9,661 nt of DNA from positions 1 to 9,661 of the forward strand of contig CAZWBQ010000026.1 in assembly GCA_964632545.1 (NCBI GenBank), read 5' to 3'. The DNA comes from UBA7398 sp964632545. Its GTDB lineage: Bacteria; Actinomycetota; Actinomycetes; Nanopelagicales; Nanopelagicaceae. Of the stretch, positions 1 to 5,466 are shown piece after piece (the stretch's first letter is position 1; each line of letters opens with the position of its first letter). The position numbers and the translations under genes are program-made. The notes under the pieces were generated by a model. That model had not been told where the DNA came from, searched no databases, and worked only from the letters and a program-made list of their open reading frames with translations.

Positions 1-523
1 CTCCAATTAATGAAAAATATTTATGTGGGCCAGGTGCTTCACATCTTGAACAAATTGTCATTGAAGGTGCAAACCCCGCTACTGAAAGCGAGCGAAGTAG
101 ATAAGCATCAAGAATTAGAGATGCGTCATGTGATTGATGTGCCAACGCTTTTAGTGATCCAATTACTAAAAGAAATTGTTGCAGCGCTGGCTCATGTTCG
201 TTATTGGTAAATCGCTCTGCAGCTTCCAATATAGCGCTGGCAATTGTCCATTTTTGATAATCTTGCGAAATGGTGTCGCCATAATTTTCAATACTCTCAA
301 CCTGAGTAACAATGTCAAAAGTTTTTCCAGTGTATAGCTGGATATCAATATGACTTCCTGGCTCTAATCGAGCGCCAAATTTAGATTTTGTACGGCGAAC
401 TCCTTTAGCAACAGCGCGAACCCGGCCATGTTCTTTTGTAAATAATGTGATTATCCGGTCTGCTTCACCTAATTTTTGCGTGCGCAAAATAACTGCATGA
501 TCTCGATAAAGCGCCACGGGCAC
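1..523 (-). CDS. recO: DNA repair protein RecO, N-terminal part (cut by window edge)
   Basis: RecO is a cytoplasmic recombination mediator that acts with RecR/RecF to load RecA on SSB-coated single strands. Reading the minus strand from the GTG at 523 gives 174 residues without a stop. The first part is the typical OB-fold opening: ALYRDHAVILRT, then LGEADRIITLFTKEHG, then VAKGVRRTKSKFGARLEP, all characteristic of RecO. The helical part follows, and near the window edge (about residue 155) a CSRC motif marks the first half of the zinc-binding site. About 70 C-terminal residues should lie outside. The start could also be the GTG at 517; neither has a visible Shine-Dalgarno sequence. It begins 16 nt after the leuA stop, so it is probably co-transcribed with leuA and translated by reinitiation. 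leuA-recO adjacency is, from family knowledge, common in Actinobacteria. Confidence 0.93.
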   Translation of the reverse strand, partial: MPVALYRDHAVILRTQKLGEADRIITLFTKEHGRVRAVAKGVRRTKSKFGARLEPGSHIDIQLYTGKTFDIVTQVESIENYGDTISQDYQKWTIASAILEAAERFTNNEHEPALQQFLLVIGSLKALAHQSHDASLILDAYLLRSLSVAGFAPSMTICSRCEAPGPHKYFSLIG

Positions 524-539
524 ACCGTAACGAGTAGAA

Positions 540-2255
540 CTAGCGAAGTGCGCGATTTACCGCCGACACAACGGCTTTTAATGAAGCAGTTGTGGTGCTT
601 GGGTCGATTCCAACGCCCCAATAGGTTCCGCCGCTAATTGTGCACTCTAGATACGCAGCCGCACTGGCATCGCCACCAGCTGACATGGCATGTTCGTAAT
701 AATCCGCAACTTGAACATCTACCCCGTGCGCTTGCATTAAATGACAGAACGCTGAAATCGGACCGTTACCTTGGCCAGTTAACGTTAATGGCTTTCCAGA
801 ATCTAAAATATTTACCGTTAACTCATTACCTTTTTCTGGAGAAGAAGTTTGAGTTAGTGATTGGATTCTAAATCTTCCCCAACGATTATCCTCACTTGGT
901 AAATATTCATCGACAAAAATATTCCACATCTCATCTGCAAGAACTTCGCCACCTTCGTCATCGGTCTTGGCTTGAATAACTTGGCTAAATTCAATTTGCA
1001 AGCGACGCGGTAGTTCGAGTTGATGTTCACTCTTCATTAAATAGGCAACGCCACCTTTTCCAGATTGGCTATTAACTCGGATAACGGCTTCATAAGTTCG
1101 CCCAATATCTTTTGGATCGATTGGCAAATATGGCACCGCCCAAGTGAATTCATCAATTTTTTTACCAGCTTTTGCGGCATCAACTTCCAAATGTTCCAAA
1201 CCTTTTTTGATCGCATCTTGATGTGAGCCGGAGAATGCGGTGAAAACTAAATCTCCACCATATGGGTGACGCTCTGGCACGCGTAGTTGATTGCAATATT
1301 CAACAGTTCTGCGAATCTCCGGAATATCTGCAAAATCAATCATCGGGTCAATGCCGTGGCTCATTAAATTTAAGCCCAACGTTACTAAACAGACATTTCC
1401 GGTCCGCTCACCATTTCCAAATAAGGTACCTTCGATTCGATCTGCACCAGCAAGGTAACCAAGTTCTGCTGCTGCTACACCAGTACCGCGATCATTATGT
1501 GGATGCAAACTTAAAACTACGCTATCGCGATATTTTAAATTGCGATGCATCCATTCGATCGAATCTGCATAAACATTTGGGGTTGCCATTTCGACGGTCG
1601 CAGGTAAATTTATAATAGATTTCCAAGTAGGGGTTGGCTGCCAAATATCGTTTACCGCATTGCAAACTTCGAGCGCAAAATCCAATTCGGTTCCGGTAAA
1701 AGATTCTGGTGAGTATTCAAAGGAAACCAAAGTTCCTGGAACTGTGTTTCGTAATTCAAGACATAACTTTGCGCCATCAGTTGCAATCTTCTTAATACCT
1801 TCTTTATCTTGGCCAAAAACTACTCGGCGCTGCAAAGTCGAAGTTGAGTTATAAAGGTGAACTACCGCTTGTTTAGCACCTTTGATTGATTCGTAGGTAC
1901 GGCGAATTAATTGTTCGCGAGCTTGGGTTAAAACTTGGATCGTTACATCATCGGGAATTAGACGATCATCAATAATTTTTCGAACAAAATCAAAATCAGT
2001 CTGACTTGCCGATGGAAAACCAACTTCAATCTCTTTGTAACCCATTTTCACTAAGAGCGTGAACATCGCCAATTTACGGCTGGCATCCATCGGATCAATT
2101 AACGCTTGATTGCCATCGCGCAGATCCACCGAACACCATTGCGGTGCGTGCTTCATCTGTTTCGTTGGCCAAGTACGGTCTTTGAGATCTACCGGGATAA
2201 AACTTGAATAACGATTTACTGGCATTGAACTTGGACTTTGTGGCGGAAAATTCAT
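540..2255 (-). CDS. leuA: 2-isopropylmalate synthase
   Basis: LeuA condenses acetyl-CoA with 2-oxoisovalerate to 2-isopropylmalate, the committed step of leucine synthesis. The protein (571 aa from this start) matches the long actinobacterial form throughout: SSMPVNRY near the N-terminus, catalytic/metal motif VDLRDGNQAL at about residue 43, FPSASQTDFDF at about 80, metal-ligand motif HPHNDRG at about 251, FGNGERTGN at about 280, and SQSGKGG in the linker. The C-terminal regulatory (leucine-binding) domain ends with GGTYWGVGIDPS. Mycobacterial LeuA is longer, mainly through an extra N-terminal stretch and insertions. An upstream in-frame ATG exists at 2267, but GGAG (2262-2265) lies 6 nt before the ATG at 2255, which decides the start. 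A Leu-rich leader ORF and alternative RNA helices lie directly upstream, so control by leucine attenuation is likely. recO follows 16 nt downstream. Confidence 0.96.
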   Translation of the reverse strand: MNFPPQSPSSMPVNRYSSFIPVDLKDRTWPTKQMKHAPQWCSVDLRDGNQALIDPMDASRKLAMFTLLVKMGYKEIEVGFPSASQTDFDFVRKIIDDRLIPDDVTIQVLTQAREQLIRRTYESIKGAKQAVVHLYNSTSTLQRRVVFGQDKEGIKKIATDGAKLCLELRNTVPGTLVSFEYSPESFTGTELDFALEVCNAVNDIWQPTPTWKSIINLPATVEMATPNVYADSIEWMHRNLKYRDSVVLSLHPHNDRGTGVAAAELGYLAGADRIEGTLFGNGERTGNVCLVTLGLNLMSHGIDPMIDFADIPEIRRTVEYCNQLRVPERHPYGGDLVFTAFSGSHQDAIKKGLEHLEVDAAKAGKKIDEFTWAVPYLPIDPKDIGRTYEAVIRVNSQSGKGGVAYLMKSEHQLELPRRLQIEFSQVIQAKTDDEGGEVLADEMWNIFVDEYLPSEDNRWGRFRIQSLTQTSSPEKGNELTVNILDSGKPLTLTGQGNGPISAFCHLMQAHGVDVQVADYYEHAMSAGGDASAAAYLECTISGGTYWGVGIDPSTTTASLKAVVSAVNRALR

Positions 2256-2261
2256 TTCTTG

Positions 2262-2265
2262 CTCC
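2262..2265 (-). promoter_or_regulatory. Ribosome binding site that sets the leuA start
   Basis: GGAG followed by the 6-nt spacer CAAGAA and ATG at 2255. The upstream ATG at 2267 overlaps this element and has no such signal, so the shorter start is preferred. The site begins 3 nt after the last base (2269) of a segment that can pair with the leader region, so its accessibility may be the regulated step. Confidence 0.6.
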
Positions 2266-2268
2266 ATT

Positions 2269-2361
2269 CGCGGGTTGGGTTTATTACCGGCGTAGCCAAA
2301 CCCCGCGACGAGGGACCGGTTATTTGGCCCCGTCGCGGCAGCGAAGGAGGAGTCCGCGAAG
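2269..2361 (-). promoter_or_regulatory. Candidate leucine attenuator: alternative RNA helices upstream of leuA
   Basis: Four segments can be read on the minus strand. A is CTTCGCGG (2361-2354), inside the Leu codons of the leader ORF. B is CCGCGACG (2338-2331), near the end of the leader ORF. C is CGTCGCGG, continuing as GGTTT (2310-2298). D is AAACCC (2282-2277) plus CGCG (2272-2269), just before the leuA RBS. B:C forms 8 perfect pairs, then a 2-nt bulge, then GGGCC/GGTCC with one G-U pair, with the leader stop codon in the loop. A:B pairs with one mismatch. C:D pairs as CGCG/CGCG plus GGGTTT/AAACCC. A:B and C:D are compatible and both exclude B:C, as in classical attenuation. No U-run follows, so translational control fits better than termination. 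From memory, a conserved pseudoknotted 'LEU element' has been predicted upstream of actinobacterial leuA; this may be a version of it. Confidence 0.7.
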
Positions 2362-2397
2362 TAGCACGGATCCGGTTAATAATTCGCTACGCAACAT
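2320..2397 (-). CDS. Leucine-rich leader peptide of leuA
   Basis: A 25-codon ORF runs from ATG at 2397 to TAA at 2320-2322, ending 64 nt before the leuA start. The peptide begins MLRSELLTGSV and has Leu at positions 2, 6, 7, 12, 13, 16, 17 and 18. That is eight of 25, with Leu-Leu, Leu-Leu and Leu-Leu-Leu runs using five different Leu codons (TTG, TTA, CTA, CTT, CTC). The tail is hydrophilic (Arg-Cys-Arg-Asp-Gly-Ala-Lys). Its stop codon falls in the loop of the B:C hairpin. This is the layout expected of an attenuator peptide: ribosomes starved of Leu-tRNA stall in the Leu run, mask segment A and change downstream pairing. There is no Shine-Dalgarno, but a TANNNT hexamer 6 nt upstream suggests a leaderless mRNA. 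The function is inferred from composition and position. Confidence 0.82.
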   Translation of the reverse strand: MLRSELLTGSVLLRGLLLRCRDGAK

Positions 2398-2403
2398 GGC
2401 TAA

Positions 2404-2409
2404 AGGTTA
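2404..2409 (-). promoter_or_regulatory. Possible -10 hexamer for a leaderless leuA leader transcript
   Basis: TAACCT lies 6 nt before the leader ATG, which would then be at or next to the transcription start. Only the first and last consensus positions (TA...T) match, and any -35 would lie in the N gap, so the call rests on spacing shared with the cysKE leader and nadE. Confidence 0.35.
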
Positions 2410-2413
2410 TCGC

Positions 2414-2513
2414 NNNNNNNNNNNNNNNNNNNNNNNNNNNNNNNNNNNNNNNNNNNNNNNNNNNNNNNNNNNNNNNNNNNNNNNNNNNNNNNNNNNNNNN
2501 NNNNNNNNNNNNN
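2414..2513. other. Assembly gap (100 N)
   Basis: Exactly 100 undetermined bases, the conventional placeholder for a gap of unknown size. It removes the 3' end of the glutamine synthetase gene and whatever lay between it and the leuA leader, including any terminator or the -35 region of the leuA promoter. The true distance may be very different from 100. Confidence 0.97.
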
Positions 2514-3760
2514 GCGCGCTTATTGCGGAGAAAATACTCAAAAACGTGCTCCCCTAAAGTTTCTCGAACCAATTCACTCTTCTCCATTGCCTTAATTGCT
2601 TCATTTAAATTGGTTGGGAGTGAAACTAAATCACTAGAACTTTTTAATTCGTACTTCTCCTCAATTCCTTTTAAGCCAGCGGCAATCATTACGGCATAAG
2701 CAAGGTAAGGATTGCAGGCTGAATCTGGTGATCTAAATTCAATTCGAGTTGAGTTCTCTTTGCCTGGTTTATACATCGGCAATCTAACTAGCGCGCCACG
2801 ATCACTTGGACCCCAATTAACTAGAGCCGGCGCTTCGCCGCCACCATGTAATCGCTTATAAGAATTAACCCATTGATTTGTAACGGCGGTGATTTCGCCA
2901 GCATGCGTCAAAATGCCTGCGATGAATGAGCGGCCAATGTTAGATAAGTTGAATTCAGCTTTTGCATCGTAAAAAGCATTCTCTTCACCTTTGAAAAGCG
3001 AAACGTGGGTATGCATTCCACTCCCAGGATGATCGGTAAATGGCTTTGGAATAAATGATGCATAGAAATCTTGATCGAGCGCAACTTCTTTAATTACATG
3101 TCGGAAAGTCATTATGTTATCGGCAGTTGTTAAAGCGTCGGCATCACGCAAATCAATTTCTTGTTGTCCGGGCCCACCTTCATGATGGCTAAATTCAACT
3201 GAAATTCCCATCTCCTCCAACAATGTAATTGCTTGACGTCGGAAATCATGTCCGACAACTGCAGGTGTGTGGTCGAAGTAGCCACCCTGATCTACTGGAA
3301 TTGGGGCTTCACCTTTTACGGGAGCAGATTTAAATAAGAAGAATTCAATTTCAGGATGGGTATAACAGGTGTAACCCATCTCGGCAGCTTTATTTAAAGT
3401 ACGGCGCAAAACATTTCGTGGGTCAGCTGGTGATGGTTTGCCATCTGGCATCGCGATATCGCAGAACATCCGTGCTGCACCAGGCGCTTCAGTGCGCCAC
3501 GGTAAAACTGAAAAAGTAGCTGGATCCGGTTTTGCCAACATATCTGCTTCAGTTATTCGAGCGAATCCTTCAATAGCCGAACCATCAAAACCAATGCCTT
3601 CATCAAATGCATTCTCTAATTCTGGAGGGGCAATTGCGACAGATTTTAAAAAACCTAAGACATCGGTAAACCAAAGTCGAACGAATCTAATATTGCGCTC
3701 TTCTAGAGTTCTAATTACGAATTCTTCTTGTTTTTGCAGGTGGCTATCTGATGGGGACAT
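2514..3760 (-). CDS. glnA2: Type I glutamine synthetase, GlnA2-like (3' end lost in gap)
   Basis: Glutamine synthetase makes glutamine from glutamate, ammonia and ATP and works as a cytoplasmic dodecamer. The 415 complete residues visible closely resemble mycobacterial GlnA2: FVRLWFTDVLGFLKSVAIAP (residues 26-45), the subunit-interface loop FDGSAIEGF (58-66), catalytic motifs HPEIEFFLF (135-143) and PGQQEIDLRDADAL (197-210), HTHVSLF (250-256), VNSYKRL (298-304) and RIEFRSPDSACNPYLAYA (339-356). It breaks off at FLRNKR plus the first two bases of a probable Ala codon; roughly 20 more residues are expected. The usual segment between GIEEKY and LPTNL, which in GSI proteins carries the adenylylation loop or its relic (NxY/W...EER), is shortened to KSSSDLVS-type sequence. 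The start ATG has no clear RBS and no alternative start before the upstream stop. The gene lies 35 nt after cysE and may share its transcript. Confidence 0.93.
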
Positions 3761-3795
3761 GGTGGAGATACTGCCAAAGCTGCGTTACAACCATG

Positions 3796-4308
3796 TTAAA
3801 TCATAAAAAGTTCCGAAGCATCGCGCTGGCTGCGCGCTGGAACATCTTTCAAAATCACCGAATTCGCACCTATAACAGCGCGTTCCCCAATCGTTATATT
3901 TCCAAGAATTCTAGCGCCCGCTCCAACTATTACATCGTTTTTTAAGGTTGGGTGGCGCTTTCCCAAATCATAACCACGGGCTCCAATTGTCACATCGTGA
4001 TAAATCATTACATCATCACCGATGATGGCACTCTCCCCGATTACAACACCCATGCCGTGATCAATAAAAAAACGTCGACCAATTGATGCGGCGGGATGAA
4101 TTTCAACTCCGGTAGCAGTTCTTGACCAATTAGATAGCACGCGCGCAATTAATTTAAACTGGTGGGTCCAGAGAAAATTCGCAATGCGATGCGCCCATAG
4201 TGCATGCACACCGGGATAAGTAAGCGCTACTTCTATTCGATTTCGTGCTGCCGGGTCGCGAGTCAACGCAACATCAAGATCTTCTAAAATTCTATTAATA
4301 AATTTCAT
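3796..4308 (-). CDS. cysE: Serine O-acetyltransferase, short form
   Basis: CysE transfers acetyl from acetyl-CoA to L-serine, giving O-acetylserine for CysK. This is a compact 170-residue version: a short helical N-terminus (INRILEDLDVALTRDPAARN), then the conserved ALWAHRIANFLW stretch, then a left-handed beta-helix with the active-site signature FFIDHGMGVVIGESA (about residues 80-94), MIYHDVTIGARG (101-112) and hexapeptide turns such as AGARILGNITIGERAVIGANSV. E. coli CysE has about 100 more N-terminal residues. The usual VGxPAR-type end is absent: the chain stops soon after KDVPAR with a short acidic tail, SELFMI. A C-terminal Ile is what SAT proteins use to dock into the CysK active site. 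ATG overlaps the cysK TAA by one base (TAATG), so the two are translationally coupled. Confidence 0.93.
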   Translation of the reverse strand: MKFINRILEDLDVALTRDPAARNRIEVALTYPGVHALWAHRIANFLWTHQFKLIARVLSNWSRTATGVEIHPAASIGRRFFIDHGMGVVIGESAIIGDDVMIYHDVTIGARGYDLGKRHPTLKNDVIVGAGARILGNITIGERAVIGANSVILKDVPARSQRDASELFMI

Positions 4309-5237
4309 TAAGCATCCATTAGATCTTGGTACAAAATTGTAGAAAGGTAACGCTCACCAAATGAAGGAATAATTACCACTATATTTTTACCAGCAAATTC
4401 TGGACGATGTGCTACAACAGAGGTAGCCCACAGTGCAGCTCCCGAAGAAATACCTGCCAAAATGCCCTCTTCACTTGCAGCTCGACGGGCATATTTCACC
4501 GCATCTTCAGCGGTTGCATCTAACACTTCATTGTAAATTTTGGTGTCTAGTACTGATGGAATGAAGTTTGCTCCAATTCCTTGAATTGGATGCCCACCAG
4601 GTGTTCCGCCATTTAAAATTGGTGAAGCTGCTGGTTCAACTGCGAATATTTTTATATCTGGATTTTTCTCTCGTAGATATTGACCGACCCCAGTGATGGT
4701 GCCACCAGTTCCGATGCCAGCAACAATGGCATCAACTTTCCCATCGAGATCTCGCCAAATTTCAGTACCAGTAGTTTTGCGGTGAATTTCTGGGCCCGCT
4801 TCGTTTTCGAATTGTCTAACTAAAACTGCACCATTTTCACCAAGTTCTTCAGCCTTAGCTACCGCACCGCGCATTCCATCTTTTGCGGGCGTTAGTACTA
4901 GTTCAGCACCAAAGGCTTTTAGTAATGCTCGACGCTCTTTTGACATTGAATCTGGCATCGTCAAAATAGTTTTATACCCTCTAGCCGCCCCAACCATTGC
5001 TAGCGCAATTCCAGTATTTCCGGAGGTCGCCTCAACGATTGTGCCACCTGGCTTTAACCGCCCACTCTTTTCCGCCGCATCAACCATTGCAATACCCAGT
5101 CGATCTTTGACTGTACTAGTTGGATTATAAAACTCTAATTTCGCGTAAACGGTAGCTGCGGCCCCATCTAATATGCGATTGATTCTAACTAGTGGAGTGT
5201 TTCCGTAAACTTCAGTAATGTCGTTATAAACCTTCAT
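4308..5237 (-). CDS. cysK: Cysteine synthase A (O-acetylserine sulfhydrylase)
   Basis: This PLP enzyme makes cysteine from O-acetylserine and sulfide. Its 309 residues are full family length. The PLP lysine is K44 in PTSTVKDR; the substrate-binding loop TSGNTG is at 71-76. GIGTGGTITGVG forms the phosphate-binding loop, and SPILNGGTPGGHPIQGIGANF and GILAGISSGAAL are typical CysK blocks, the last with the serine contacting the pyridine nitrogen. The start ATG at 5237 has only a weak GGAAA upstream. Translation may be controlled: a Cys-type leader ORF ends 98 nt upstream, and the bases just before the ATG (GAAAAT, 5244-5239) can pair with ATTTTC (5271-5266). cysE overlaps the stop codon, so both enzymes of cysteine synthesis are made together. 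Confidence 0.96.
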   Translation of the reverse strand: MKVYNDITEVYGNTPLVRINRILDGAAATVYAKLEFYNPTSTVKDRLGIAMVDAAEKSGRLKPGGTIVEATSGNTGIALAMVGAARGYKTILTMPDSMSKERRALLKAFGAELVLTPAKDGMRGAVAKAEELGENGAVLVRQFENEAGPEIHRKTTGTEIWRDLDGKVDAIVAGIGTGGTITGVGQYLREKNPDIKIFAVEPAASPILNGGTPGGHPIQGIGANFIPSVLDTKIYNEVLDATAEDAVKYARRAASEEGILAGISSGAALWATSVVAHRPEFAGKNIVVIIPSFGERYLSTILYQDLMDA

Positions 5238-5238
5238 G

Positions 5239-5321
5239 ATTTTCCATTTCTAATATTATGTTGGTGAAAATAGTTTTATATGCAGGCAATTAAAAAGTGC
5301 AGGGCGCAACCAATCAGGTTG
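5239..5321 (-). promoter_or_regulatory. Post-leader region of cysK with small candidate helices
   Basis: Two small inverted repeats lie between the leader stop and cysK. CAACC/GGTTG (5321-5317 with 5311-5307, loop TGATT) makes a 5-bp hairpin. ATTTTC/GAAAAT (5271-5266 with 5244-5239) would cover the bases before the cysK ATG. ATTGG at 5314-5310 could alternatively pair with CCAAT in the leader ORF (5355-5351), which would open the first hairpin. All are short and there is no terminator-like U-run, so sequestration of translation initiation is only a hypothesis. Confidence 0.35.
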
Positions 5322-5335
5322 GCAATACTAGGAAT

Positions 5336-5413
5336 TTAGCAAGCGCAAGAATTGGCGCGATGAAGATCAATCACAATGCGGCGAGTGAAGAACCATGATT
5401 CGATTTTCAACAT
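5336..5413 (-). CDS. Cysteine-type leader peptide of cysKE
   Basis: A 25-codon ORF from ATG at 5413 to TAA at 5336-5338. It begins MLKIESWFFTRR and continues with Ile-Val-Ile-Asp-Leu-His-Arg, then Ala-Asn-Ser and a Cys-Ala-Cys end directly before the stop. From family knowledge, leader peptides upstream of actinobacterial sulfur/cysteine genes share an Arg-Arg-x-x-Ile/Val-Asp-Leu-x-Arg core followed by Cys residues, and leaderless polycysteine ORFs act as cysteine-responsive attenuators in mycobacteria. The match in core motif, Cys position, length and location before cysK is strong, although this copy has only two Cys codons, separated by Ala. A TAAAAT hexamer sits 6 nt before the ATG and no SD is present, so the mRNA is probably leaderless. 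The role in sensing Cys-tRNA is inferred. Confidence 0.82.
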   Translation of the reverse strand: MLKIESWFFTRRIVIDLHRANSCAC

Positions 5414-5419
5414 GGCGTA

Positions 5420-5447
5420 ATTTTAGCGAAGCTTTCGATTACAGCAA
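5420..5447 (-). promoter_or_regulatory. Candidate promoter of the cys leader-cysKE unit
   Basis: -10 TAAAAT (5425-5420) matches the TATAAT consensus at five of six positions. The -35 candidate TTGCTG (5447-5442) is 16 nt upstream and keeps the TTG. The -10 ends 6 nt before the leader ATG at 5413, so transcription should start at or near the start codon. The promoter lies just after the nadE stop (5467), separating cysKE from nadE. Confidence 0.5.
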
Positions 5448-5466
5448 CTTGCGAATGATTTGCAGA

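Noticed and set aside
1262..1615. Plus-strand ORF of 117 codons
   Set aside because: Antisense shadow of leuA; leuA is conserved over this whole stretch and the antisense product resembles nothing.
2255..2267. ATG at 2267 as the leuA start
   Set aside because: GGAG at 2262-2265 overlaps it and is correctly spaced for the ATG at 2255.
2298..2338. GC-rich hairpin before leuA as an ordinary intrinsic terminator of glnA
   Set aside because: Only three T follow the stem, and its 5' arm lies inside the Leu leader ORF, so an attenuator role explains it better.
2387..2513. Open reading frame continuing glnA through the N run, ending in AITFSHVA
   Set aside because: The N run is a placeholder of unknown length, and the residues after it do not resemble the glutamine synthetase C-terminus. 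They overlap the leu leader instead.
3800..3805. TATGAT (minus strand) as a glnA promoter
   Set aside because: A good -10 by itself, but no -35 is found at normal spacing and it lies at the cysE stop codon. It is kept only as a possibility.
3438..3806. Plus-strand ORF of 122 codons over the glnA start
   Set aside because: Antisense to clear GlnA sequence, with no RBS and no recognisable product.
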